Positions 15,875 to 25,005 of a stretch of DNA of 46,275 bases are shown piece after piece. Source of the DNA: Methylophaga sp. UBA2689 (GTDB lineage Bacteria; Pseudomonadota; Gammaproteobacteria; Nitrosococcales; Methylophagaceae); contig DELT01000031.1 of the NCBI GenBank assembly GCA_002354555.1, positions 61,307-107,581 on the forward strand, given 5' to 3'. The position numbers and the translations under genes were made by a program. Under the pieces are notes generated by a model. That model worked only from the letters and a program-made list of their open reading frames with translations, had not been told where the DNA came from and did no database searches. The number at the start of each line of letters is the position of its first letter. The stretch's first letter is position 1.

Positions 15875-17947
15875 ATGCGTAAATTTTGGTATGCGGGGTA
15901 TTCGTTGCCCCTTTTGGTGAATGTCGCTCTATATCCTATGGCTGCTTATAGCGAAGAAATAACTTCAAAATCACCTTCTACGAACATTACTCAACTTGAT
16001 AAATTTGTGGTGACAACGGAAATGATCGAACGACCGCTAAGCGAATCTGGCCACAGCACGGCCATTTATTCTGAAGATAAGTTGCAGAATCAGGCTGGCT
16101 TAGTCACGTTACGAGATGTGCTTGACGTTACTCCGAATGTATCAATGGTGACTGGGACAGGTAAAGCCCCAACGATTCGAGGAGTTGACGGCACCGGTCC
16201 GGCTGAAAATGCTATTGCCTTTTTTGCCGGAAGCCGTTCAAGGTTGAGCTGGCAAATTGATGGTCGCCCAGCCAGTTATAATGAAATCGCCTTTTCTGAT
16301 ATGAGCTTATTCGATGTAGAACGTATAGAGATCTTACGAGGTCCTCAAAGCACACTGGTTGGACGTAACGCTATTGCTGGCACAATGGTGGTTAAAACCA
16401 AGGATCCGTTATTTGATGTGAAAGCGGCAGCTCAATACGCTTTTGGCAATGATCATCAACGGCGAAGATCTGCCATGTTGAATATTCCTGTTTTGGACGA
16501 TGTACTCGCTTTTCGACTGGTCGCTGATGGATATGAACGCGAAAGTGCAGTGAATTATCAGTCCTACCCAGGGGTAAGCGATCCGGGTCAGATGGATGCC
16601 CTTTCACTAAGAGCAAAAATGCTGTTTCAACCAACAAAAGATCCGGATGCACGCTTATTACTAACGGCAGCACATTCCGATTTTGAAGGCCCTAACGGTG
16701 AAATTATTGCCAGACCGTTTGATGAGCTCGTATCCAACTTTCCCCAACAACCGGTACATCAACCAAGAACAACAAGTCTCGTGGCTGACATGTCTATGCC
16801 ATTAAGCGATAATTTTGACCTTGAGTTAATCAGTTCCTATACCGATTTAACCTTTCTCCGCAAGGCTGTTCCCAACACAACAAATGCCCGTATCGAAACA
16901 AGCGAATATGTAATTGAACCTCGTTTACGCTACCAAGCTGATAATGGTCTGAAAGGTGTAGTCGGTCTATATTTTTACCGTGCTCGTCAAGATGAGTTTA
17001 TTGAACTGGGTAATTCGACTTTCGATGATGAGACAGACACCTTCGCGACTTACACTGAAGGCGTGATTCCTTTGAGTGAGAATATCGACTTATCACTCGG
17101 TTTTCGTTACGAGAGAGAAGAACGTCAGCGCGTTGGTGGTGATGCCACCGGAATGTTGATACAGGTTGCATCTGATGAAACCTATGAAGCCTTTATGCCC
17201 AAATTCGGTATTAATTGGCGACCGAGCGACAATACCAGTTTTGGCGCTATGGTATCCAGAGGCTACAACGCTGGTGGTAGCGGTGTCACTCTGGCCGCTT
17301 TTCCCGTCGTGAATTTTGACTATGACGCTGAATATGTCTGGACCTATGAACTTTATGGACGCCAGGAATTTTCTGAAGGCCGCATAAGTGCTACACAGAA
17401 CATCTTTTTTTCTGAGTACGATGACATGCAACTGCCTTTTGATCTGACTCCAGATAACTCCCAGGACGAAGCCTTTATTGTTCGCAATGCCGACCGCGTG
17501 AAAACCTGGGGGGCCGAACTAGGGCTGAATGTGGCCGTTACCGAAAAGCTAGACTGGTTTGGCAACGTCGGTTTGCTTGAAACAGAAATTACCAAATTTT
17601 CTGATTCTGGAGTCGAAGGAAACGACTTACAGACAGCACCTAACGTAACCGCAAACAGTGGTCTGACATGGAAAAATAAAGACTTTAGTGCCAGCACCGT
17701 TGCACGCTATTCGGATGCTTACTACTCAGATGTTAACAATCGACCACGAGGTAAAACCGATCCCTATGTAGTGGTCGATGCTCAGCTTTCGTGGCAATTT
17801 AAACACCTGCGCGTTTTCGGTACCGTCAAAAATATTTTTGATAACGACAAGCCGGTGGCCCGTTCCGCCAACAGCAATCCTGCCCTGGAAACAGAAGTTC
17901 AGCTTCAGTCAAGGCTATTTATGGTTGGATTGCAACTGGACTACTGA
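15875..17947 (+). CDS. TonB-dependent outer-membrane receptor, probably for a ferric siderophore
   Basis: A 690-residue protein. Residues 1-27 are a signal peptide (ending in AAYS). A plug domain at about 45-175 contains TLRDVLDVTPNVSM, PTIRGVDG and VERIEILRGPQSTLVGRNAI, all standard plug motifs. The rest is a 22-strand beta-barrel rich in aromatic-ended strands, ending in LFMVGLQLDY with the usual terminal aromatic. AAGGAG lies upstream of the ATG. The gene is preceded by a Fur-box-like site and overlaps the following PepSY gene by one base (TGATG), so both are one operon. The precise siderophore cannot be read from sequence. Confidence 0.93.
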   Translation: MRKFWYAGYSLPLLVNVALYPMAAYSEEITSKSPSTNITQLDKFVVTTEMIERPLSESGHSTAIYSEDKLQNQAGLVTLRDVLDVTPNVSMVTGTGKAPTIRGVDGTGPAENAIAFFAGSRSRLSWQIDGRPASYNEIAFSDMSLFDVERIEILRGPQSTLVGRNAIAGTMVVKTKDPLFDVKAAAQYAFGNDHQRRRSAMLNIPVLDDVLAFRLVADGYERESAVNYQSYPGVSDPGQMDALSLRAKMLFQPTKDPDARLLLTAAHSDFEGPNGEIIARPFDELVSNFPQQPVHQPRTTSLVADMSMPLSDNFDLELISSYTDLTFLRKAVPNTTNARIETSEYVIEPRLRYQADNGLKGVVGLYFYRARQDEFIELGNSTFDDETDTFATYTEGVIPLSENIDLSLGFRYEREERQRVGGDATGMLIQVASDETYEAFMPKFGINWRPSDNTSFGAMVSRGYNAGGSGVTLAAFPVVNFDYDAEYVWTYELYGRQEFSEGRISATQNIFFSEYDDMQLPFDLTPDNSQDEAFIVRNADRVKTWGAELGLNVAVTEKLDWFGNVGLLETEITKFSDSGVEGNDLQTAPNVTANSGLTWKNKDFSASTVARYSDAYYSDVNNRPRGKTDPYVVVDAQLSWQFKHLRVFGTVKNIFDNDKPVARSANSNPALETEVQLQSRLFMVGLQLDY

Positions 17948-19077
17948 TGAATATGCGTAAATTAATTGCCTGGTTACACCGCTGGCTAGGAGCTGTTTCG
18001 TCACTGTTTATTTTATTGATCGCTTTATCAGGCACGATGTTGGCGTTTATGGGAGAGCTATTTCTGCTGCAACATGGAGAGATTCTGCATGCATCTCCAC
18101 CATCATCAAAGTCAGAATATGCCACCGTGGAAACCTTGATTGATTCAGCCACCGATGGCTACGGCAGTGCCTTTAAGACTATGGGCGTACTGATGCCACA
18201 AACTCGAATCGATAAAGTGGAGACAGCCATCGTATTTGGCCTGCCGGCAGGAACTGATTCTGTAGATCAACTGCTTATGCTCAGTGTCGATCCTTGGACA
18301 GCGGCATATAAAGGCGATTTTTTGCTTCGACACACCTTTGGTCATGAATTGGTTGAATTTCATCACTCTCTACTGCTGGGAGAGGCCGGTATTGTCTTTG
18401 TTTGTGTGATAGCACTGCTGTTGATTGTCATGTGCCTTTCTGGTCTCTATATGTGGTGGCCCAGACAAGGCAGTGTCTGGCGTAAGGCGTCGACAATATC
18501 ATTTCGGGGTAACCTGAAACGCATAGTGCTTTCTCTGCATGGACTTGTCGGGGTTTGGCTGTCGCTGTTGATTCTATTTTTTTCCATTAGTGGAATTGCA
18601 ACGGCCAAACCCGGCTGGTTTGAGCCACTGCTTGTAGCACCAACACATGAACCACCGACAACAAGCGAGTTTGAACAGACATGTGATGGTATTATCAATG
18701 TGGGTCAAGCCCAGTCCTCCGGTGAAAGTGTGTTTCCTGAGCGTAGTCTGGCTTTTTTCTTTCTACCAAACCGTGAAAACGGACCATATCTGCTGACCTA
18801 CAGAGAAATGGGAGATGGCAATAAGCTTGAAGGCGATGGCAGAGTTTTTGTCCATGCTTCCTGTAAAGACGTCGTGCATGTAGAGGATTTGCATTTGTCC
18901 GAAACACCGACACAACTGGCAAATATGATGTTATCCCTGCATGGTGGCTATAGTTTCGGAAAAACGTTCGGTGATATCCTTGTTCTGTTATGTGGAATTG
19001 GACTAATAGGACTCGCCGGTAGCGGTTTATACCTCTTCTTGACAGGATTCTTTCGCTCTAATCAGCAAAATAGCTGA
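17947..19077 (+). CDS. PepSY-associated membrane protein (putative siderophore-iron reductase)
   Basis: A 376-residue inner-membrane protein of the PepSY_TM (PiuB-like) family with four main helices: about 12-36, 140-165, 193-215 and 345-368. His residues sit at the helix ends in the usual places (LHRWLGAVSSLFIL, HHSLLLGEAG, LHGLVGVWLSLL, and LHGGYSFGK before the last helix). They may bind heme. Family members are linked to reductive release of iron from imported siderophores. Its ATG overlaps the receptor stop in TGATG, so translation is coupled. A second ATG lies two codons in. Confidence 0.85.
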   Translation: MNMRKLIAWLHRWLGAVSSLFILLIALSGTMLAFMGELFLLQHGEILHASPPSSKSEYATVETLIDSATDGYGSAFKTMGVLMPQTRIDKVETAIVFGLPAGTDSVDQLLMLSVDPWTAAYKGDFLLRHTFGHELVEFHHSLLLGEAGIVFVCVIALLLIVMCLSGLYMWWPRQGSVWRKASTISFRGNLKRIVLSLHGLVGVWLSLLILFFSISGIATAKPGWFEPLLVAPTHEPPTTSEFEQTCDGIINVGQAQSSGESVFPERSLAFFFLPNRENGPYLLTYREMGDGNKLEGDGRVFVHASCKDVVHVEDLHLSETPTQLANMMLSLHGGYSFGKTFGDILVLLCGIGLIGLAGSGLYLFLTGFFRSNQQNS

Positions 19078-19157
19078 ATAATAGAGTTCGCTTAATTGAT
19101 CAGAGCATAAGACAGTTCTGGTAGCAAACTTTCTATACATTGTGTGGGATGAACAGA

Positions 19158-19241
19158 GAGTCTTGCCATCTCGTTACAACCTTATAGCGATAAGACTTTA
19201 GTAACATTATTTTACGGAATCAAACTAAATCAAGTTTGCTG
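19158..19241 (+). repeat. Remnant of the 5' flank of the RAYT element
   Basis: About 84 bases resemble 25689-25780, the sequence covering the first codons and upstream end of the intact RAYT element. Shared blocks are CGTTACA..CTT.TAGCGATAAGA, TTTACG.AATCAAAC and AAATCAAGTTTGCTG. Most of the transposase gene is missing, leaving a short stub next to the lytic transglycosylase gene. Confidence 0.6.
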
Positions 19242-19285
19242 TAACTGACTGGAGTTTGTTGACCACTATCGAGGCTATCTGTTCA

Positions 19286-21133
19286 TTAACCACCGACTGC
19301 GTAGCAGCTTGAGATATCAGGCCATTGTTCGGCCTTAATGGTCGTATAGTGGTTCCAGAACGCATTGTCGATGGATTGCAAGCTCGCGGCGGTGTCTTCG
19401 CGACGGTATCGTGACAAATGTCCCGGACCACCGTTATAAGCGGCATAGGTTGCCTTGACCAAATTGTCTTCACCGCCAGGCTGTTCGTGCTCGCCTTTTC
19501 GCATCGCATAATCAATCATGTAATGGGTCAGAATGTCGATACCGGCGTTCACATTGTAGTCGACCTCATCAACGAGGCGGTCAAGATCGTAGACATTGCG
19601 CCAGACCCGACCGTTGATCTGCATCATACCCACCGCGCCACCAGCTGAACGCAATACTTGAGGTCCGTCACTTGAACGAACAAGGTGGCGCCAGCACGAT
19701 TCTTTCCATGCTGTAGCACGAACCAGGGGATCGAGTCGCTCTGCCATCATATCCGGAATGTCATCATTTTTTGCCAGCCAGGCACTGGCCTGTTCTTGCA
19801 GTAAGCTGTCGACCAGCTCGAGGTAGTTATATAGATTATCCTTTCGCGGGACTAATCCTTTTAAAGCCTCAGCCGGTGGAATACTTTCGGCATGAGCGAC
19901 CGACAACAGCCAAGCCCCTACCCGGCCAAAACCACTGGAGATTTGTCCCGTCAATTCTGCTGGTCTAAATACGGCTTCGTCTTTGGCATTAAATCCAAAC
20001 AAATCACGAAACTCTGGATCGACCTCCAAGGGCAACGGTGTAAAACTAGGAGGCGCCGATTCGGCGAGCAGCAAGCGGGCAAGCCGGCGCAGCCCGTCAC
20101 GGGTGATTTCAAAACCATACTCAGGCCCGAGGGCGTCGAGCGCTCGCAACGCGTCACCACCCGCTATAAACGTAGCAAGCCTGAAATCAGCATCCAGACC
20201 CGGGGTCTTCAGACGTTCAAGTTCGCTCATCAATGGCCGCAAGTTATCCCATGTCGACAGGAAAAGCTCTCGAACCGGATCATATTCGGGATCATCGACC
20301 GTCAGCGCCTCAGCAATCGCGTGTCGCGCGTCCAGCAGCACGGCGAGTAATTCAAGACGTAAGGCACGGGACTCCGTCGAGTAGGCAAGCGCCGAAATAA
20401 TGGTGGTCAGAAAACCGTCTAACTCATCTTCAAGCGTTTGCCATTGAGCTATTTCATTTTCGTCAAAACTTGGCTCAGGCGCTTGATCGTCCGGTTCAGG
20501 AGCACGAACCTGGAAAGCCAACCAGGCCCTGACGCCTGTTTCTTCAGTTTGGAGGCGGGTAATATGGGTTCGGCGAATCAGGGATTGCTCATCAATCTGA
20601 TCACTCCCTTGCCCCATCATCTGCTCGATCAATCCATCAAGGCTGTTCAGTGGCCCAGCCAGATCAATTTGCACGCTCTTCATGCGCGGCAGCACCAGCG
20701 TATCGGCAATAAGCTGAACGGGTTTACTCAAAAGACCGGGACTACTATCTGGGCGCGACAAAATGATCGAATCAGGCACAAATTCTATAGCCTGTCCTGA
20801 AGCCATAACCTGAGGAGTCAGTTTCAACGCAAGACGGCCCTGCCAAGGTTTCGGCCCCCGGCAGGCACCGAGCACGTAGGCACCGGTGGTGGCGGTCAAT
20901 GCCATGCCTACAGATAGCTGAGCATCCTCGGTCACCACCATCATATCGGACAACTCAACCCGGTTGCATGGGTCGTTGCTAATGGTACTCTGACCATTCT
21001 CATCGAATTCAAGGGCGCGACTGATCGCAGTCTGCAGATGAGCGGTTTCAGCCAGCAAAGGGATTTCAACTTCGCCCGCAGACAGTGCGTTCGAACTGTA
21101 CAAGACGAAAAGCAGCCATCCAATATGTTTCAT
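19286..21133 (-). CDS. Periplasmic SLT-domain lytic transglycosylase
   Basis: A protein of about 615 residues that should cut peptidoglycan glycan strands. Residues 1-18 are a signal peptide (MKHIGWLLFVLYSSNALSAG). A long alpha-helical region of unknown fold follows. The C-terminal domain (about 470-600) carries the SLT signatures: the catalytic Glu in ATAWKESCWRHL, GAVGMMQINGRVW, NVNAGIDILTHYM, and ATYAAYNGGPGHLSRYR. The ATG at 21133 (GGAA six bases upstream) is preferred over a TTG at 21145. The N-terminal part is larger than in small SLT enzymes, and I do not recognise it. It is a lone gene, with a RAYT stub downstream. Confidence 0.85.
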   Translation of the reverse strand: MKHIGWLLFVLYSSNALSAGEVEIPLLAETAHLQTAISRALEFDENGQSTISNDPCNRVELSDMMVVTEDAQLSVGMALTATTGAYVLGACRGPKPWQGRLALKLTPQVMASGQAIEFVPDSIILSRPDSSPGLLSKPVQLIADTLVLPRMKSVQIDLAGPLNSLDGLIEQMMGQGSDQIDEQSLIRRTHITRLQTEETGVRAWLAFQVRAPEPDDQAPEPSFDENEIAQWQTLEDELDGFLTTIISALAYSTESRALRLELLAVLLDARHAIAEALTVDDPEYDPVRELFLSTWDNLRPLMSELERLKTPGLDADFRLATFIAGGDALRALDALGPEYGFEITRDGLRRLARLLLAESAPPSFTPLPLEVDPEFRDLFGFNAKDEAVFRPAELTGQISSGFGRVGAWLLSVAHAESIPPAEALKGLVPRKDNLYNYLELVDSLLQEQASAWLAKNDDIPDMMAERLDPLVRATAWKESCWRHLVRSSDGPQVLRSAGGAVGMMQINGRVWRNVYDLDRLVDEVDYNVNAGIDILTHYMIDYAMRKGEHEQPGGEDNLVKATYAAYNGGPGHLSRYRREDTAASLQSIDNAFWNHYTTIKAEQWPDISSCYAVGG

Positions 21134-21350
21134 TCGATGTTCCAATGGTTAAAGCGAGATGATTTAGGGTCAGGGCCCGATCCAGATGCTGACCTGTAAT
21201 ATTATGCAGGTCTTTTTAGATAAGTGTTATGAAATCCTGCGGTCGAACATATCTAGGTTGAGTGCCTCGTTGAGCAGTGGTCTTACATCAGAGTTTAAAC
21301 CAAGCTCTTCGCCATCTCGCGGCGCTTCAATTCGGTTACAAGACTAACGC

Positions 21351-21689
21351 TTAGTTAATTTTAGAAATTAATTGACGAACCTCGTCAGAACGTAATGGCC
21401 TCACGAGACGAGCCACTTCCTTACCATCGTGCAGCAGTATCAAGGTCGGCCAAAGCTTTACCTTGAACATACGCCCAAGTCGTTTGCCCTTTCCGTCATA
21501 GATTTTGATATGACGCAGTTCTGAATATTCAGATACGACTTCGTTTATCGCCGAACTTGCCGCCTGACAGTGACCACACCAGGGCGCACCAAACTCAAGT
21601 AAAACGTCACCGGAGGACTCGCTAATTTGTTCAAAGGTAAATGCTTCTTCTGCGTAATCAGAGTTAGAAGCAATATCACTGGTTTTCAT
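21351..21689 (-). CDS. Thioredoxin-family protein
   Basis: A 112-residue single-domain protein with the thioredoxin active site WCGHC (in FGAPWCGHCQAASSAI, about residues 34-49) and the cis-Pro loop LWPTLILLHDG near 78-88. It lacks a signal peptide, so it should act in the cytoplasm as a thiol reductant. The second active-site residue pair is Gly-His (as in PDI) instead of Gly-Pro, which would make it a weaker reductant than standard TrxA. It is a lone gene. Confidence 0.88.
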   Translation of the reverse strand: MKTSDIASNSDYAEEAFTFEQISESSGDVLLEFGAPWCGHCQAASSAINEVVSEYSELRHIKIYDGKGKRLGRMFKVKLWPTLILLHDGKEVARLVRPLRSDEVRQLISKIN

Positions 21690-21722
21690 CCCTTATAATC
21701 CCCAATGTAAATTACAAGAATA

Positions 21723-21741
21723 ATTAAAAGGGTCAGAGTCT
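21723..21741 (+). repeat. Half REP-B sequence
   Basis: ATTAAAAGGGTCAGAGTCT matches one arm of the REP-B repeats near 27.5-28.3 kb. It lies just upstream of the thioredoxin gene and downstream of the solute-binding-protein gene. Confidence 0.55.
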
Positions 21742-21850
21742 GAATAATCTTTTATTACATAAATTTAATCATGTTAAATCTAGTACCCTGTTCCCTTGAT
21801 TTTAGAGCCTGTGGACTCGGATTCTGCCCCACATATAGTCACAAAGTTTT

Positions 21851-22684
21851 TCAGCGTGAATTTGTGGTACTTATGTTATCGAATGTGACGTTATATTTAT
21901 TGAGAAGCATTTTTTCTTTTTCCCCCTTCAACGACAAACGTCCCTCATTCCAGATTTTTATCAGTTCCTGTCTTTTTGCAGCAGGAATTTTTTTGGAGAA
22001 GATCGGTATTTCAACTAATTTTTTTTCTAGACCGGGACGTACGATCTCAAGATCATCACCCAAGTTCAACCGATTTAAAACATGCTGAAGGACGAGTTCG
22101 TTATCCACATACAAATCGACTCTATTTTCTTTAATCATAAGAAAGATCCGGTCAACCACATCATCGTATCCCGCGATCACTTCAATTAATTCCGAGTTTT
22201 TTGGGTCATCGATATAATTTTGATAATCGACGCTCATCGAGCTGTAATCCCAGCCCGGTCCAGTTGCGATACGTTTCCCCTTTATGGATTCAATACCATT
22301 ATAGCGCCAGGGATCATCGCGCCTGACGACAAAGGCTGATGAGTATGCAAATGTTTTTTCGCTGGCATAAACGAAGCCCTTTGTTGAATTTTTTGAAAAC
22401 AGGTATTCCGGCAACATATCGCAAAGCCCTTCTGCCACCATATCCAGCCCTCTTGCCAGAGGAACTTCATAATAGGTCAGTTTATAGCCTTTTGATGTGT
22501 ATATTTGGTGCAGCATATCGATAACGACGCCACGCGCAGGAGACGCTTCTGATGGAAATATTGTCATCGGTGCCCATTGGTCGTAGCAAACTTTTAATGT
22601 TTTAGCATGACTCAGATTGAACATACTGGTTGCTAGCAAAAAAAGTATAAGGAACACGGGGCTATTTATTTTACGTTTCGACAC
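21851..22684 (-). CDS. Periplasmic solute-binding protein (SBP_bac_3-like), overlapping the GGDEF gene
   Basis: A protein of about 277 residues: a signal peptide (INSPVFLILFLLATSMFNLS then HA) followed by a type II periplasmic binding fold. Family features are LKVCYDQWAPM at the start of lobe 1, GVVIDMLHQIY, the GLCDMLPEY hinge segment, and IKGKRIATGPGW leading into lobe 2. I chose the GTG at 22684 (MSKRKINSPVF) because it places the signal peptide at the N-terminus and has AAGGG about 9 bases upstream. It overlaps the upstream GGDEF gene by 14 bp. No transporter permease is nearby, so it may be a sensor subunit for the cyclase rather than part of an uptake system (inference). Confidence 0.8.
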   Translation of the reverse strand: MSKRKINSPVFLILFLLATSMFNLSHAKTLKVCYDQWAPMTIFPSEASPARGVVIDMLHQIYTSKGYKLTYYEVPLARGLDMVAEGLCDMLPEYLFSKNSTKGFVYASEKTFAYSSAFVVRRDDPWRYNGIESIKGKRIATGPGWDYSSMSVDYQNYIDDPKNSELIEVIAGYDDVVDRIFLMIKENRVDLYVDNELVLQHVLNRLNLGDDLEIVRPGLEKKLVEIPIFSKKIPAAKRQELIKIWNEGRLSLKGEKEKMLLNKYNVTFDNISTTNSR

Positions 22685-23951
22685 GGTCACGACCCTTAAT
22701 TTTCGCACTATAGAGTTTCAAATCGGCGCGTTTAAATAACGCATCAATTGACTGGTCTTTTAGCTCGGATGACTCAACACCCAGGCTCACAGTGTAGGTG
22801 ATGGTTTTACCATCAATCTCTAAAATCGAATTGCCAATGATCTTTCGTATTTTATCGGCAAGCCGGGAGGCGTCATCCATACCTGTATCAGGAAGAAATA
22901 TTGCAAATTCTTCGCCCCCCACTCTCCCAACAAGATCAGACTTTCTCAATAATGTTTGAATTGTATGTATGAAGTGAATGAGTACTTGGTCGCCAATGAA
23001 ATGACCATATGTATCGTTGACCATTTTAAAGTGATCTAAATCCATCAAAACGAAGGATGCCGGGGATTTTTGGCGCTGGCAAAGAATGAGTAGATGCTGC
23101 GCAGTTTCAAAGAAACTTCCGCGATTTAATGCGCCTGTCAAAGAATCTCTTGTCGCTAATTCTTTAAGTTTTTCATTCGAGATTTGTAATGCTTCTGTAC
23201 GTTTTGCGACGGCATCCTCTAGCCACTTTCGCTTGGCTTGTTCGTCTTCCAATAATTGTTCCCTACTCATCTCCATGGCAGATAACATCTTATTGATATG
23301 ATCCTGAAGCTGACTGAGTTCATTATTCTCAATGTTAGAAAGGTCAATTCGTTTACTTATGTTTTGATCTAATTGAACCTCATTCACTTGAGACATCAAT
23401 TCTTTTAAGGGAATTGCCAAATAACGATCAAAGGCCCAAATAAACAGCCAAAACAAAATTGATAATTTTATGATTGCCGAAATTGCAATCAAAGAAAAAC
23501 CGAATAAAACGCGATCGAAAACAACTTCTGAAGACGAATAAAGTATAAGCGAACCAAGCAGTATCTGTTTCTCATTAAGCACCCAATATAATTCTGATTC
23601 TGTATCGAAAACTGACAAAGGGGCTGAGGTCGGTGTGAAAGATCTTTTAGAAATAATATTTTTGCCATTTTTGTCTAAAACATCGACACCTTCAATAATT
23701 GGCATCTTAACAAGTCCTGCGACTAGAGCATCTAGCTGAGTCTGATTGTATTGCCACAAACTAGTCGAAACAGAACCTCGAACGGTTTCGTCCAACTGCT
23801 TCAATTCATTTAAGATTGAATCCTGAGTTTGTAAATATTCGGTCAAGAACTGCGCGCCTGTGATTAAGCATGTTACGCCCAAATAAATAGAAAAAATAAC
23901 GCGCATCATTTTTTGGGATAGATTGTTGGGACGCAGAAATTTTAAAAACAT
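22671..23951 (-). CDS. Membrane GGDEF diguanylate cyclase with periplasmic sensor and HAMP-like linker
   Basis: A 426-residue protein. Helices at about 16-36 and 147-174 flank a periplasmic domain of about 110 residues (LDETVRGSVSTSLWQYNQTQ is the kind of start seen in CHASE-like sensors). A HAMP-like linker (about 176-230) and a coiled coil (230-262) follow. The GGDEF domain begins at RDSLTGALNRGSF and has GGEEF at 345-349, with an intact RxxD inhibition site (R336-D339), so it should make c-di-GMP. The overlapping downstream gene encodes a periplasmic binding protein, which suggests that the pair senses a small molecule in the periplasm. Confidence 0.88.
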   Translation of the reverse strand: MFLKFLRPNNLSQKMMRVIFSIYLGVTCLITGAQFLTEYLQTQDSILNELKQLDETVRGSVSTSLWQYNQTQLDALVAGLVKMPIIEGVDVLDKNGKNIISKRSFTPTSAPLSVFDTESELYWVLNEKQILLGSLILYSSSEVVFDRVLFGFSLIAISAIIKLSILFWLFIWAFDRYLAIPLKELMSQVNEVQLDQNISKRIDLSNIENNELSQLQDHINKMLSAMEMSREQLLEDEQAKRKWLEDAVAKRTEALQISNEKLKELATRDSLTGALNRGSFFETAQHLLILCQRQKSPASFVLMDLDHFKMVNDTYGHFIGDQVLIHFIHTIQTLLRKSDLVGRVGGEEFAIFLPDTGMDDASRLADKIRKIIGNSILEIDGKTITYTVSLGVESSELKDQSIDALFKRADLKLYSAKIKGRDRVET

Positions 23952-24240
23952 TAAAAACGCCCCTACCCAAAAAGCTTTTCATCATAAATTACTCCGGCGC
24001 TTAATGGAATGAACTTCGAGGGAGGGGAATCTTGAAAAACGGGAAAGATTCATATCGCAGCCAATGCGTCTAAAAAGTCCGGCACCAGACCAGCATAGTT
24101 TTGCTTGCATTCATCAAAAAAAGATAGGGAATGTAGTTAAGTCGGATTCGCAGGCCAAAGCTCAGCCATTACGATTGACCACCACCCGACATACCACGCA
24201 AACTGTCAGTCAAAGGCCTTCAACGGAGAACACTAATCCA

Positions 24241-24579
24241 ATGCCAGCAAATGTGAAAACCCGGATTATGTTCCATTCCAAACGCCTCAACATATATCTG
24301 GTTCGATATCCTGAGGGTCACAAGGTGTTGCCCCACGTCGACATGATTTCTGAGGGCCGGCTCTACAAACTCAATTGCGTTCTGATTAAGCCCAAAACAG
24401 GTGGCGAGTTTATCTGCGACAAGAACATTTTTAACCTGTTCGGACGACTCTACCTGTTTCGTCCGGATCTCTACCAACACCAGGTTTCGAAGATCTTACA
24501 CGGGAATCGATGGTTACTGAGTTTTGCGCTGATGAAACCACCTAAAAACATTGGAACAAAGAAGCGTTCGAGTAGATAA
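24241..24579 (+). CDS. Small 2-oxoglutarate/Fe(II) dioxygenase-like protein
   Basis: A protein of about 112 residues from the ATG at 24241 (GGAG about 11 bases upstream). It looks like the minimal double-stranded beta-helix of 2OG-Fe(II) oxygenases: YLVRYPEGHKVLPHVD supplies the metal-binding His-x-Asp (HVD), GGEFICD is a middle strand, and RPDLYQHQVSKI supplies the distal His, followed by GNRWLLSF with the 2OG-binding Arg. The open frame extends to 24064, but the extra residues look non-coding, so the start is uncertain. It is the only plus-strand gene between 19 and 30.7 kb. Confidence 0.65.
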   Translation: MPANVKTRIMFHSKRLNIYLVRYPEGHKVLPHVDMISEGRLYKLNCVLIKPKTGGEFICDKNIFNLFGRLYLFRPDLYQHQVSKILHGNRWLLSFALMKPPKNIGTKKRSSR

Positions 24580-24589
24580 AAACAGGGCT

Positions 24590-24635
24590 AAATCAAGTTG
24601 GCTACCCCTTGATTTAGAGTCTGATCTTTTTGATT
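24590..24635 (+). repeat. REP-A copy followed by a REP-B-like half
   Basis: 24590-24615 is a REP-A unit: AAATCAAG and CTTGATTT arms around TTGGCTACCC. It is followed directly by AGAGTCTGATCTTTTTGATT (24616-24635), a degenerate REP-B half. It sits between the dioxygenase-like gene and the convergent Trp-rich gene, just past both stops. Confidence 0.75.
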
Positions 24636-24647
24636 AACTGCCAATAG

Positions 24648-24863
24648 CTATTTCCAACCCTGAATCCATTTACCTTGATTTTTTAATTCAGTCCAGTCAA
24701 TTGAATAGAGCTTCTTAGAAATAATTGCTTCCAATTTGCATGAGATAACCGAGCCATCTTCATCAAACTCGATGTCTGATACCAGGAAATGCTTTTCTCG
24801 ATTTATCGGATTCACCGCTGTCCATTTACTGTTATGTAGTTTAGCTGGGTTAATTCGATTCAT
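24648..24863 (-). CDS. Small Trp-rich protein (TIGR02450-like)
   Basis: A 71-residue protein: MNRINPAKLHNSKWTAVNPI, then NREKHFLVSDIEFDEDGSVI, ending DWTELKNQGKWIQGWK. The SKWTAVxPxxxEKHF start and the Lys-Trp-x-x-Gly-Trp-Lys end match the TIGR02450 family of small Trp-rich proteins, whose function is unknown. The start at 24863 (AGG 8 bases upstream) fits homologues better than the ATG at 24902. The first 17 codons plus the upstream region are duplicated at 26693-26826, where the copy is cut by a REP element. Confidence 0.8.
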   Translation of the reverse strand: MNRINPAKLHNSKWTAVNPINREKHFLVSDIEFDEDGSVISCKLEAIISKKLYSIDWTELKNQGKWIQGWK

Positions 24864-24941
24864 AGCAATGCCTGATGATATTGTCTTATTCAAGATTAAC
24901 ATGACACGATCGTAGATAAGCCCACATCCTAAATACTATCT

Positions 24942-24972
24942 GAGCCTTTTCAGCAGGCATTAAAATATCGAT
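24942..24972. repeat. Scrap of RAYT internal sequence
   Basis: A TTTTCAGCAGGCATTAAAAT-type stretch matches 25420-25446 inside the intact RAYT gene (GCGTTTTCGGCCGGCATTAA). A fuller version lies at 26827-26893 beside the second copy of the Trp-rich gene start. Confidence 0.5.
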
Positions 24973-24980
24973 TATAAGAG

Positions 24981-25005
24981 TCAAGGGGTCAGCCAACTTG
25001 ATTTT
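24981..25005 (-). repeat. REP-A, left end of the RAYT element
   Basis: On the minus strand, AAAATCAAGTTGGCTGACCC continues with CTTGA. It contains the last four codons and the stop of the RAYT gene. Confidence 0.8.

Noticed and set aside
21191..21217. Hairpin GACCTG...CAGGTC with a T run on the plus strand
   Set aside because: No plus-strand gene ends nearby; it may be a chance structure in the gap between the transglycosylase and thioredoxin genes.
24064..24240. N-terminal extension of the 2OG-Fe(II) oxygenase-like frame
   Set aside because: The extra 59 residues have no family features, and the ATG at 24241 has a better upstream sequence.
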